From Alkalicoccobacillus porphyridii (GTDB taxonomy: Bacteria > Bacillota > Bacilli > Bacillales > Bacillaceae_D), in assembly GCF_007293315.1 (NCBI RefSeq), contig NZ_VLXZ01000014.1:17268-81267 (forward strand): a stretch of 64,000 nucleotides of DNA. The letters run 5' to 3'. The notes beneath the pieces were generated by a model, which was given only the letters and a program-made list of their open reading frames with translations, was not told where the DNA came from and did not search any database. A program made the position numbers and the translations under genes. Positions within the stretch are counted from its first letter, which is position 1; each line of letters starts with the position of its first letter. Positions 36,981 through 45,347 of this stretch are shown piece after piece.

Positions 36981-37210
36981 GTAGGAAGTTATCTAGACCC
37001 CAAGCGTGTCTCATATATTTAATACCTGCCACACACCAAGCGGACGAAAATGATGGGCCGACACCTGCGGGATTTAAAGGTTCAATGAGATAAATCGACG
37101 CAGTCGAGTTAGCTCATTACCTTCCCGCGGTAAGCGCCCCCATTTTCGGGAGCGGTAGCCGAAGAACCGATACTCAGACACCCTCCAAATTCTACTTGTA
37201 CATATGGCGG
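36981..37210 (+). repeat. Family B structured repeat, copy B1
   Basis: About 230 bp, with a long imperfect inverted repeat at 37041-37150. The apex is CGAC-GCA-GTCG at 37096-37106. The stem extends through AATGAG/CTCATT, AAGGT/ACCTT and GCGGG/CCCGC to CGAAAATG/CATTTTCG. A partial second copy of the right arm (GCGGTAAGAGCGCCCCATTT) follows at about 37206-37240. No gene is visible in 36680-37396. Confidence 0.8.
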
Positions 37211-37307
37211 TAAGAGCGCCCCATTTTTGGAGCTAAAGACGAAAAAATGAATCATATACGCCCTCTATCATAAAACGTATTGTGGCCTTACTCTCCCGTT
37301 ATAACAT

Positions 37308-37355
37308 AAAAAGAGCCGAACAATTAGTGTTAGACCAACACAATCATTCGACTCT
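37308..37355 (-). terminator. Terminator after SurA-like lipoprotein
   Basis: An AAGAGTCGAATGATTGTGTT stem with its near complement, followed on the minus strand by TTTTTATG. Confidence 0.8.
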
Positions 37356-37396
37356 TCTTTAGCTAAAATATTTAAATCCCAGGCACAATTAAAGCG

Positions 37397-38155
37397 TTAA
37401 ACAAAAATCTCAACTTCGCCCTCTTCTCTTAACTCTTCAATGATTTCCGGGGCAGCATTGTTTGCCTGCTCATTTCTTAACTGTTCAGCTATTTCGTCAC
37501 GCGTATCTTCTAAAGAAGGTGTATCCTCTTCATCTTCAACAGCGGCTGTCATCTCTTCATATCTTGCTTCAATTTCTTCATCAGTAGGCTCTTCTACCTG
37601 TGCTCGTTGTTCAATATATTTCTGTGGCTTCATGCTTTCTCTTAACTCATCTCTAAATTCGTCTACTGTTACGCCTTGCTGTGAAAGGATTTCTTCTAAG
37701 TCTTCCTCAGAACCAATTTGGTACATAGCCATTAATTGCTCAAGCTGTGCATCTGCTTCTTCATCCGTTACTTCAATTCCTTCTTCATTGGAGGCTTGAA
37801 TAAGCAGCTCTGTACTCACAAGCATATCAATAGAATCTTCTTTTATCATTTCGTCCACTTCAGTTGATTCAGGGTTAGCTTCTCCACCCATCATCATCTG
37901 GTTTTGCATAGATTGTTCATATTGAGCAATAAATTCATCCTTTGTAACATCAACGCCGTTAACGGTTGCAACGACATCCGGAATTTCATCATAGTTTGTT
38001 TCCGCAGCCATATCCCCTGCAGGATCTTGTTCTGCTCCCTCTTGTTCTTGAGGCTGCTCATTTGTATCTGCTTGCTCCTCAGAATCTCCAGCGCATGCTG
38101 TTAATCCAACGGCCAGCGCAAAAGCCGATATACCAATTGTTAATTTATTGTGCAT
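37397..38155 (-). CDS. SurA/PrsA-like lipoprotein without a PPIase domain
   Basis: 252 residues. Lipobox VGLTAC (Cys near 21) is followed by an acidic, Gln/Glu-rich linker (about 23-58) and a SurA N-terminal-like domain. That domain opens with VVATVNGVDVTKDEFIAQYE (about 62-81) and contains repeated SurA-like helices (EVTDEEADAQLEQLMAMYQI). The parvulin PPIase domain of PrsA is missing. It is probably an extracytoplasmic chaperone. Very acidic composition suits an alkaliphile or a high-salt surface. AAGGGG lies nine bases upstream of the ATG. Confidence 0.85.
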   Translation of the reverse strand: MHNKLTIGISAFALAVGLTACAGDSEEQADTNEQPQEQEGAEQDPAGDMAAETNYDEIPDVVATVNGVDVTKDEFIAQYEQSMQNQMMMGGEANPESTEVDEMIKEDSIDMLVSTELLIQASNEEGIEVTDEEADAQLEQLMAMYQIGSEEDLEEILSQQGVTVDEFRDELRESMKPQKYIEQRAQVEEPTDEEIEARYEEMTAAVEDEEDTPSLEDTRDEIAEQLRNEQANNAAPEIIEELREEGEVEIFV

Positions 38156-38375
38156 GTAGTGTTGCCCCTTTCTATCTTTCTAATCTTGAACTGTAAGGGC
38201 AGTGTAACATATGAGAGAACAACGATGAAATAAATACACCTGTTTGCTCTTAGATCAATAAGGAAATATGTAACGATTACAAATAGTTGATAGCTCTAAT
38301 CCGCCTTATATGCCCGTGCTAAAAGTCTTATCCCAAAAATAACAAAAATCTTGAGAAAGCTTGGCATAGCTCCTA

Positions 38376-39314
38376 TTAAGGTATCGAGCGGAGAAAATTC
38401 CTTGAACAGAAATCATTTATCTGATCATCTGAATAGTATTTTGATAATTCATCCAACAACCTAGGATAGTCTCCTGCATGGGATAACTGTGTTACATGCT
38501 TTGAAATTCCATCAAAATCAGAACCAAAACCAATTGACTTCTCCCCACCAATTGAACATAAATAATCGATATGACGAATGATATTAGAGAGCTCTGCATC
38601 ATCACGTCCTGTCAAAAACTCCGGGAAAAAAACAATGCCCATGTATCGTTTTTGTTTAAAAAGAGCTTTCGCTTGATCATCATTTAAATTACGTGGGTGA
38701 GGACATATGGAAGCTGCATTTGAATGACTAGCTATTACATACTCACTTTCATCCATTACGTCCCAAAACCCTCGCTCACTTAAATGGGAAACATCCGTTA
38801 ATATCTTATGATCATTATGTCGTTTGACTACGCTGCGTCCAAAATCCGTTAAACCGGCACCTCTAGATTCCTTTGCCCCATCAGCGCACAGATTTGCATG
38901 ATTCCATGTTAATCCAACAGATAACACACCCTGCTCGATAAGAATTTGATGCTTTTCCTCATCTGTACCCACAGCATCCATTCCTTCTAAAGTAAGAATA
39001 GCACCAATCTCATTGGCTTTTAACTCAGAAAGCTCCTCCCACGATTTCACGTGTTTTATTTCAGGATAAGGACGTACTACCTTTTGATGAAACAAACGAA
39101 TTTGTTCCAGAACAGTTTGAAACGTAAGCTCTTGTTTTACAAACGGTTCAACGAACAAGGCAAAGCATTGTACTTTAATTCCGGCATGATGGAGTCGTTG
39201 TAGATTTACATCAAGCTCATCACTGTCATAGAAGGAAAGCTGAGGATTCATCCACAGCTTTAATAAGACATCACAATGAGTGTCTATCAATGGAAATTGC
39301 ATATTTTTCTTCAC
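38376..39314 (-). CDS. Membrane dipeptidase (M19 family)
   Basis: 312 residues from a GTG start preceded by AAAGGTG at 11 bases; ATG 39302 is the alternative. Zinc ligands are visible in PLIDTHCDVL (His, Asp), LTLEGMDAVG (Glu), LTDVSHLSERGF (His) and VIASHSNAASICPHPRNL (His). GFGSDFDGI is the conserved M19 end motif. The family cleaves dipeptides, often with D-residues. A frame reaching 39428 overlaps the divergent heat-shock gene and is rejected. Confidence 0.92.
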   Translation of the reverse strand: MKKNMQFPLIDTHCDVLLKLWMNPQLSFYDSDELDVNLQRLHHAGIKVQCFALFVEPFVKQELTFQTVLEQIRLFHQKVVRPYPEIKHVKSWEELSELKANEIGAILTLEGMDAVGTDEEKHQILIEQGVLSVGLTWNHANLCADGAKESRGAGLTDFGRSVVKRHNDHKILTDVSHLSERGFWDVMDESEYVIASHSNAASICPHPRNLNDDQAKALFKQKRYMGIVFFPEFLTGRDDAELSNIIRHIDYLCSIGGEKSIGFGSDFDGISKHVTQLSHAGDYPRLLDELSKYYSDDQINDFCSRNFLRSIP

Positions 39315-39391
39315 GATTTCGCCAGCACCTTTCTTGTGGAATGTACATAAGTATAGTAATGAAAAGTGAAAGTGATTGGGGGGATAAAATA

Positions 39392-39790
39392 GTGAGCGAT
39401 CACAAATCTGATGAGGGAAAAAGTTCATTAGGCTATCATGATGTTATGCGCTCCATCGATGATTTCTTTCACCAAACCTATCGACGATTCCAGCCCCCTC
39501 CGTTGTTCTCGCAAAGTAGCATACCCGTTCGAACAACAGATGAGGGAGACGCTTTTATTATCCAAGCGGAATTACCCGGCATAGATAAACAGCTCATTCG
39601 TCTTGAGTCGTTACCACATGCATTAGTCATACGTGTTCTAACAGAGGTGTCTTCTGAGAATCGTATTGAAAAAGAGCGCTATATATCAGTGCCTTTTGTT
39701 TATAATGAGAGCGACATTAAGGCTTCTTATCAAAACGGTTTATTACACATTACCATCCAACGCAAACGGCAACAAATTTCAATTGAATAA
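39392..39790 (+). CDS. Hsp20/alpha-crystallin-like small heat-shock protein
   Basis: 132 residues from a GTG start, eight bases after GGGGGGAT. The alpha-crystallin domain begins near residue 45 (PVRTTDEGDAFIIQAELPGI) and ends with the conserved IKASYQNGLLHITI. The last IxI-like motif is weak. CotM/YneL-type spore-coat proteins of B. subtilis are relatives, so a coat role is possible; a cytoplasmic holdase is the default. It is followed by a YppG-like gene after 15 bases. Confidence 0.88.
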   Translation: MSDHKSDEGKSSLGYHDVMRSIDDFFHQTYRRFQPPPLFSQSSIPVRTTDEGDAFIIQAELPGIDKQLIRLESLPHALVIRVLTEVSSENRIEKERYISVPFVYNESDIKASYQNGLLHITIQRKRQQISIE

Positions 39791-39805
39791 AAGGAGTGAC
39801 GATTC

Positions 39806-40102
39806 TTGCAGCGGCCATATTTTGATCGTAGGCAGCCCAATTCTCCAAGAATGCACCAGCAGCACCCTTATTACCAGAGAACGGAAGGCACTAGAAGAAT
39901 GCGTAGGCCTAATCCATCCATGCCACCGTATATGCAGCAGCCACCTTCTGCTTCAAAAACCGGCTTCATCAAAAAAGCCTTTACATCAGAGGATGGCAAA
40001 TTTGATGTTACTAGGACGGCCCAGACCGTAGATCAAGTGATTAAAACTGTACAACAAGTATCACCCTATGTTCGTAAGGTAGGTTCCTTCTTTATTAAAT
40101 AG
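39806..40102 (+). CDS. YppG-like spore-coat-type protein
   Basis: 98 residues from a TTG start nine bases after AAAGGAG. The N-terminal half is rich in Arg, Gln and Pro with repeated short motifs (QRPYFDRRQPNSPRMHQQHP). The C-terminal half (KTGFIKKAFTSEDGKFDVTR then VIKTVQQVSPYVRKVGSFF) matches the YppG family as I recall it. In B. subtilis this type is spore-associated. It is translated with the small heat-shock gene. Confidence 0.78.
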   Translation: MQRPYFDRRQPNSPRMHQQHPYYQRTEGTRRMRRPNPSMPPYMQQPPSASKTGFIKKAFTSEDGKFDVTRTAQTVDQVIKTVQQVSPYVRKVGSFFIK

Positions 40103-40104
40103 CT

Positions 40105-40404
40105 TTATTTTAAGTTAAGTCCATATGCCAGTGTTTGATTATTATTAGTCAGCTTTAAACCCTGGGTGGATTTATAGTCTATCGTGAGTTGCGGGCCGAT
40201 TTCTTCGCTCGCTTTTTTGTTATAAATAAAGCTTAGGTTACCGATCACTACCTCTTCGTCCTGTTCAGGATCAAGGGTATCCTCCTGTAAAAAAAACTCA
40301 ATCATGGTACTGCACTCATAGGTGTCGCGAGCAACCACTCGAATCGATTCTATATTCTTGTTTTCTAAATAGTGTTTTGCTTCCTCTGTTACCGTAATAT
40401 TCAC
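40105..40404 (-). CDS. HesB/IscA-like iron-sulfur biosynthesis family protein (YqkB-like)
   Basis: 99 residues with a HesB-like beta fold: MNITVTEEAKHYLENKNI start, IRVVARDTYECSTMIEFFL in the middle and IDYKSTQGLKLTNNNQTLAY at the end. Only one Cys is present, so it probably does not scaffold a cluster. It converges with the YppG-like gene with only two bases between the stop codons; no hairpin is visible there. Confidence 0.8.
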   Translation of the reverse strand: MNITVTEEAKHYLENKNIESIRVVARDTYECSTMIEFFLQEDTLDPEQDEEVVIGNLSFIYNKKASEEIGPQLTIDYKSTQGLKLTNNNQTLAYGLNLK

Positions 40405-40424
40405 GATATCACACCCCTTTTTCC

Positions 40425-41645
40425 TTACATTAGATCATTTTGTTCAAATAAGTATTCATACGGAATATCCATAAACATATATAATGTATCTGATATTGGA
40501 TAAGCAAATGTTCGAATTTGCTCATCTCTTTCAATGTCTGTATATAAATCTGAGAGGATCCCTTTTTTCTCCACATTCATCCGAACGATATTTTCTAGAA
40601 AGTAAGGTCTCCAGCTCCAGTTTTTGTTTAAGCCTTCTGCATTTTGCTGCCAGAAGCCTTCTTCATCCTTTTCCACATTTGAGGTTTGCTGAAACCCTTC
40701 TTCATTACATACATAGATTCGGAATACGTATTGGCTCAGTTTTTTGGCGATGGATAAAATCATTTCATCCAAGCTGAGCTCTGGTTTCACTTGTTTCATC
40801 GTGGAACGCAAGGCATTGCTTAATTCATTTGAGAGTTCTAGTTGTGCTTGAACCTTTTTTCGTTCGTATGTGATAAAGTGTTGAAAGTCCTTTTGCATTC
40901 GCTCTCTGCATACATCCTCAGGTACAAAATCCTTTGCTGAAGGCAGGAGATACGACCCTTGATAATAACGAGCTCCATTACGCCAAGCATAATTAAGTTG
41001 ATTAAACGTTGTGATGCCATCAAATAATAGCGTTGCTCCAATTTTTCTTGATAGCATTGCAAGCGACTGATGGACATCTCCGTATAATTGAGGCAAGGAA
41101 TCTTGATTTAAAAATGATACATTTACTCGAATTACATTGGGATGGAGCTTGGCGATTTGATCAAGCTGCGTACTACTTTGACCAAAATTATCAATACCGA
41201 TTCGAATGCCCAAGCTCTGCAGATAGGTTAACACATGCTTTATCTCATGATAATACGTATGCACATCTTTTTCATTTAATCCAAGAATGAACTGTTTATA
41301 AGATAGAAGACCTTCTTCAATGTAGGGTTCGATTCTTTTAAGAAAACTCTCACCCGCATCCTTCTCTAATTGCCTTGTGTCATAGTTAAAATAGATAGCC
41401 CCTTTAAATTGAGAAGCCGTGAAATAATCAAGGGCAAGCATTTGCAAATGATCATCCAACTCATGTCGATATTCAGAAGGGATGCTCTTATCTGAAAAGA
41501 ACCAACCAAGACGTATCACCTCATCAGGTGTAATGAGTCTTGCCACCACCTCATAGCCAACAACGATCTGTTTTTCCGCACTAAAAATAGGTAAATAATA
41601 TGGTTTAACCTGCTCTTTCGCCATCATGATATCTAACGGATCCAT
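40425..41645 (-). CDS. YkuI-like degenerate EAL protein (probable c-di-GMP receptor)
   Basis: 406 residues from MDPLDIMM; AAGGAGG lies eight bases upstream. Residues 1-245 form an EAL-like barrel and the rest a YkuI C-terminal sensor domain. The signature is GYEVVAR rather than EAL, and the second catalytic Glu segment reads FILGLNEKD where an active enzyme has Glu (FxLEITE). IRIGIDNFG replaces DDFG. I infer that c-di-GMP may be bound but not hydrolysed, as reported for B. subtilis YkuI. It could sense the output of the diguanylate cyclase at 12651-14135. Confidence 0.88.
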   Translation of the reverse strand: MDPLDIMMAKEQVKPYYLPIFSAEKQIVVGYEVVARLITPDEVIRLGWFFSDKSIPSEYRHELDDHLQMLALDYFTASQFKGAIYFNYDTRQLEKDAGESFLKRIEPYIEEGLLSYKQFILGLNEKDVHTYYHEIKHVLTYLQSLGIRIGIDNFGQSSTQLDQIAKLHPNVIRVNVSFLNQDSLPQLYGDVHQSLAMLSRKIGATLLFDGITTFNQLNYAWRNGARYYQGSYLLPSAKDFVPEDVCRERMQKDFQHFITYERKKVQAQLELSNELSNALRSTMKQVKPELSLDEMILSIAKKLSQYVFRIYVCNEEGFQQTSNVEKDEEGFWQQNAEGLNKNWSWRPYFLENIVRMNVEKKGILSDLYTDIERDEQIRTFAYPISDTLYMFMDIPYEYLFEQNDLM

Positions 41646-41702
41646 GTCTTGGACACCTCCTTGCAAACATCCATATTCAGTATAGCATATGAGTGGCTTA
41701 TC

Positions 41703-42536
41703 TCAGGAGAGGAAACGCTTAGCATACTTTGCCGTGAGAGTAGGCTGTTCTTCGGGTATAAGATGTCCTGTGTGACTTAAAACAGCTAACGTAGAATGCG
41801 CCAGATCGCGCTTAAGCTTGTACGCAGTGGAGACGGGAATAAGTGGATCCTCGTTCCCCCACATTATGAGCGTCTTTTGTTGAACGTTCTTAAGATCTTG
41901 TTCTTCCATATCACCTTCTCTTTGACGTATTAAACAAATAAGCGCTTCGTAAAATGACAATTCTTTAAATGGCCGACCATAGCTTTCCACCATAGATTGA
42001 GATATAGATCGTTTAGAATACATCAGTTGCTCAATAAAAGAACGACAGTCTTGCTTTCTGCCCCATTTGTGAAATATCCCTGCTAAAAAAGGGAGAAATG
42101 ATGCATAGTACACTTCTTTTCTTACTCGGTGAAAATAAACAGATGGTGCTAGGAGAATCAGTGACTCAACAAGCTCGGGGTAATCATGTGCCGTGCGTAA
42201 CGCTATTTGTCCTCCCATTGAATGTCCAATCAATGTTACACCTTTCAGGTTATATATCTTAATTAATTCAGCTACTAATGCTGCATAATTTTTTAATTCA
42301 TAGCGAAATGTTTTAGGTTTACTACTAAGACCAAATCCAGGTAAATCTAAACAAATGATATCCAGTGATGGTGAAAAATGAGGAATGAGCTTATGGAAGC
42401 TATAACTTGATGAAAGAAATCCATGAATACATACTAAAGTAGGTTGGTTCAAGACTTGTCTCTTACTTTCCCAGCGCTCTACATATACATGTGTGCCCTG
42501 TAAGTATAAGGTCGTTTTTCTGCAGATTCGTTTCAC
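41703..42536 (-). CDS. Alpha/beta fold hydrolase
   Basis: 277 residues from a GTG start eight bases after AAAGGAG. The fold is clear: VCIHGFLSSSYSFHKLIPHF (about 37-56, oxyanion region), LDLPGFGLSSKP, nucleophile Ser in LIGHSMGGQIALRTA (about 100), catalytic Asp in WGNEDPLIPV and His in LSHTGHLIPEEQP. Substrate unknown. It is a single gene between the EAL-like gene and metA. Confidence 0.87.
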   Translation of the reverse strand: MKRICRKTTLYLQGTHVYVERWESKRQVLNQPTLVCIHGFLSSSYSFHKLIPHFSPSLDIICLDLPGFGLSSKPKTFRYELKNYAALVAELIKIYNLKGVTLIGHSMGGQIALRTAHDYPELVESLILLAPSVYFHRVRKEVYYASFLPFLAGIFHKWGRKQDCRSFIEQLMYSKRSISQSMVESYGRPFKELSFYEALICLIRQREGDMEEQDLKNVQQKTLIMWGNEDPLIPVSTAYKLKRDLAHSTLAVLSHTGHLIPEEQPTLTAKYAKRFLS

Positions 42537-42605
42537 ATGCGTTTCTCCTTTCAACCTTTTTGTTAGGGTTTCCGGATACGCATGTGCCTACTCGCTTATA
42601 TATAT

Positions 42606-42641
42606 GAAAAAGACATACCAGCTCTGCGCCCGTATGTCTTT
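42606..42641 (-). terminator. Terminator after metA
   Basis: An AAAGACATAC / GTATGTCTTT stem with a GC-rich loop and a T-run on the minus strand. Confidence 0.75.
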
Positions 42642-42648
42642 ACAGCAA

Positions 42649-43557
42649 CTATGATAAATCATAAGGTGTTTCTTGATATACATAATAATTCAACCAATTT
42701 GTAAATAATAAATTGGAATGAGCACGCCACCGTAGGGCTGGTGGTACACTCTGATCATTATTTGGAAAGTAATTAATCGGAGGATCAATTCGTTCACCCC
42801 GGCTGATATCACGCTTATATTCTTCATCGAGGGTTGTCACATCATATTCAGAATGACCCGTCACAAATATATGCTTTCCATCCTTAGAAGCAACCAAATA
42901 AAGACCGGCATCATTAGAAGTGCTTAGAATATCGAGTTCTTCTACTTTTTGAACATCCTCCGTACGCGTTTCCGTATGTCTTGAGTGAGGAGCAAAAAAG
43001 ATATCATCAAAACCGCGTAAGAGCTTAATTGGTTTTGGATTAACACCATGCTCAAATACACCAAATAATTTATGATCTAGAGGGTATTTAGGTATTCCAT
43101 AATGGTGATAGAGTCCTGCTTGTGCCCCCCAACAAATATGTAAGGTAGAAGTTACATTATCCTTACTCCAGTCCATAATCCACTGCAGCTCTTCCCAATA
43201 ATCAACTTCTTCAAAGTGTAATTGTTCAACAGGCGCTCCAGTAATAATCATTCCGTCAAATTTACGTTTTTTGATTTCATCAATTGTTTTATAGAAAGAC
43301 CGTAAATGCTCATGGGGTGTGTTTTTTGAAACATGAGTAGACGGGTACAAAAAAGAAACCTCTAATTGCAAAGGTGAATTACTTAAAAGTCTAAGAATCT
43401 GAGTCTCGGTCGTTTCTTTAATTGGCATTAAGTTTAAAATAACGATGGATAAGGGTCGAATATCCTGACTATAGGCTCTGCTTTCATCCATAATAAAGAT
43501 ATTCTCTGCGTTTAAGGTCTCTCTAGCTGGCAGATTATCCGGTATTTTTATTGGCAT
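42649..43557 (-). CDS. metA: Homoserine O-acetyltransferase (MetA family)
   Basis: 302 residues from [16 protein letters not shown] lies eight to nine bases upstream. The fold is Met[17 protein letters not shown] carries the catalytic Cys (near 142), HSRHTE the His and VTGHSEYD the catalytic Glu. Residue 111 is Glu (GAPVEQL). In studied MetA enzymes Glu111 selects acetyl-CoA and Gly111 succinyl-CoA, so this should make O-acetylhomoserine for methionine synthesis. No SAM riboswitch is visible upstream. Confidence 0.94.
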   Translation of the reverse strand: MPIKIPDNLPARETLNAENIFIMDESRAYSQDIRPLSIVILNLMPIKETTETQILRLLSNSPLQLEVSFLYPSTHVSKNTPHEHLRSFYKTIDEIKKRKFDGMIITGAPVEQLHFEEVDYWEELQWIMDWSKDNVTSTLHICWGAQAGLYHHYGIPKYPLDHKLFGVFEHGVNPKPIKLLRGFDDIFFAPHSRHTETRTEDVQKVEELDILSTSNDAGLYLVASKDGKHIFVTGHSEYDVTTLDEEYKRDISRGERIDPPINYFPNNDQSVPPALRWRAHSNLLFTNWLNYYVYQETPYDLS

Positions 43558-43680
43558 GTCTCTATCCCTCCCAAACAACTAAAAACACGATTCTATTTGC
43601 ATATTCTTGGATCAATTTAGTAAATAACGTATCATGAATACCATAGATCTGCAATGAAAGCTAGAAAGGAGTTTAAGTCC

Positions 43681-44352
43681 ATGGATAAACTACGTATAGA
43701 ATGGTATTACAAACTACCTAAAAGAAGCCATACCTATTGGATGAAAACAGAATTACTATCTGTCCATGAAGCTTTGCTTCTTGAAGAGGATCTGATACGC
43801 ACCGGAAGAGCAAGCTCGATCGAGTTCTATGATGAACAAGATAAAGAATGGACAAAAAAAGAAATACACTCTTATCTAAAAGCAATGGAAACAGAGCCTC
43901 ACGAAATCGAGGCTTATATTGACGGTGGTTATGAGATTGCATCAAGACGCGCGGGGTTAGGCATTGTTGTTTACTACAAACAAAGTGGGCAAAGCTTTCG
44001 TTACCGGGTGAACGAGCAATTTGATTTTATTTCTAATAACAATGAAGCTGAATTTGCTGCATTGGGGTTCCTGTTAAAGGTATGTGAGGAGATTGGCATT
44101 CATCATCAGCGTATGATAATTAAAACAGACTCAAAGAACTTATACCATCAGGCCTCAGGCGAATGGCCATGCTATGAAAAAGAACTTAGCGATTGGCTTG
44201 ACCGCGTAGATGCTTCTGTTCAAAAGCTAGGTCTCACTCCACAGTATGAGCTTATTAGTAGAGAGCAAAATAAAGAGGCTGATCGATTAGCCACACAAGC
44301 TCTAGAGTCCATAGACATACAGGGGATAAAAGAGAGCACAAACAGATCGTGA
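43681..44352 (+). CDS. RNase HI-like protein (YpeP type)
   Basis: 223 residues from MDKLRIEWYY; AAAGGAG lies nine bases upstream. Residues 1-75 resemble an N-terminal caulimovirus-VI-like nucleic-acid-binding part. The RNase H domain (about 80-210) has all acidic residues: Asp in EAYIDGGYEIA, Glu in SNNNEAEFAALGF, Asp in IIKTDSKNLYH and Asp in QNKEADRLATQAL. It should cleave RNA in RNA-DNA hybrids. Confidence 0.87.
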   Translation: MDKLRIEWYYKLPKRSHTYWMKTELLSVHEALLLEEDLIRTGRASSIEFYDEQDKEWTKKEIHSYLKAMETEPHEIEAYIDGGYEIASRRAGLGIVVYYKQSGQSFRYRVNEQFDFISNNNEAEFAALGFLLKVCEEIGIHHQRMIIKTDSKNLYHQASGEWPCYEKELSDWLDRVDASVQKLGLTPQYELISREQNKEADRLATQALESIDIQGIKESTNRS

Positions 44353-44359
44353 GGATATA

Positions 44360-44400
44360 AAAGAGCCAACATATTGTGCACACAATCTGTTGGCTCTTCT
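44360..44400. terminator. Bidirectional terminator between RNase H and PHP genes
   Basis: An AAGAGCCAACA / TGTTGGCTCTT stem with an inner ATTGTGC / GCACAAT extension and T-tracts on both sides. Confidence 0.85.
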
Positions 44401-44441
44401 TGTCATTAAAACACTAATAAAAACATATGAGATAGATTTCA

Positions 44442-45320
44442 TCAAGCCTGTTGATTACGATGGCTTAACTCAGTCATGATTTGATTGGCGTAATGGTTCG
44501 AAAGTCGCGTGTGACCAAGAGGCTCCTGTTTCCGACCATAGGTTTCATGGTGGAAGTCAGAGCCGCCAGAACGCATAATGACTTTTCCGGTTAGCTGCTC
44601 TGCTTCACGACAAAGGTCTTCAAAAGTGGTTTTATCATGAGCGTCATGGTCTCGGTGGTAAACCTCTATGCCATCCATACCCCAATCTGTGATCCAATGA
44701 ATGATTTCGTGATTGAGTCCATAATAACCTGGATGAGCTACAATGGATAATCCTCCTACCTCATGTGTCCAGTCAATAGCTTCCTTTACTGTCATTTCAC
44801 GTTCTTTTTCCACATAGCAAGGCTTGCCTTCTGCAAGATACGAATCAAAGGCTTCAGCAACTGTTTGCACCACGCCGTACTTTACCAAAACTTTTGCAAT
44901 ATGAGGTCTGCCAATACTTCCAGATCCAGCTTCTTGTAATACATCCCCAGGTTTAATATTTATACCTAGTGCAGCGAACTTTTGAGTGATCACATTCATT
45001 CGCTTCTCTCTCAATTCACGTTGGTGTCTCAACATCTCCTGGAAAGATGTATGGTTTACATCTACTCCCAGCCCAAGCATATGAACGCTTTTTTTATTGT
45101 AAACACAAGAAAACTCAATGCCCGGCACCACAGCTATGCCTAATTTTTCACCTTGCTGAATAGCTTCAGCTACTCCATCAACCGTATCGTGGTCCGTGAG
45201 TGCAATTTGCGTTAAACCAACATTATGGCATTTCTCAACAAGCTCAGCGGGTGAATACCCACCATCGGAAGCAGTGGAATGCATATGAAAATCACTAGTT
45301 GCTATTTCTGGTTGCATCAT
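44442..45320 (-). CDS. PHP domain phosphoesterase
   Basis: 292 residues. PHP metal-site motifs appear in order: DFHMHSTASDGGYSP (about 10-24), IALTDHDTVDGVAEA (about 38-52), VPGIEFSCVY (about 65), GRPHIAKVLVKYG, AHPGYYG (about 195) and GGSDFHHETYG (about 258). The family includes the 5'-nucleotide and 3',5'-nucleotide phosphatase YciV/RNase AM type. Substrate not known here. nadE lies 27 bases upstream in the same direction. Confidence 0.9.
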   Translation of the reverse strand: MMQPEIATSDFHMHSTASDGGYSPAELVEKCHNVGLTQIALTDHDTVDGVAEAIQQGEKLGIAVVPGIEFSCVYNKKSVHMLGLGVDVNHTSFQEMLRHQRELREKRMNVITQKFAALGINIKPGDVLQEAGSGSIGRPHIAKVLVKYGVVQTVAEAFDSYLAEGKPCYVEKEREMTVKEAIDWTHEVGGLSIVAHPGYYGLNHEIIHWITDWGMDGIEVYHRDHDAHDKTTFEDLCREAEQLTGKVIMRSGGSDFHHETYGRKQEPLGHTRLSNHYANQIMTELSHRNQQA

Positions 45321-45347
45321 CCTAACTCCCCCTTAAAGCAACTCGTC

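Noticed and set aside
39666..40031. 121-codon + frame
   Set aside because: It overlaps the small heat-shock and YppG-like genes in another frame; those have ribosome sites and family matches.
34811..40404. IscA scaffold proteins for the two HesB-like genes
   Set aside because: Both have a single Cys and lack the C-x-C end of IscA, so I kept them as HesB-like proteins without a cluster role.
43558..43680. SAM (S-box) riboswitch upstream of metA
   Set aside because: I looked for the conserved S-box helices and saw none in the 120 bases available.
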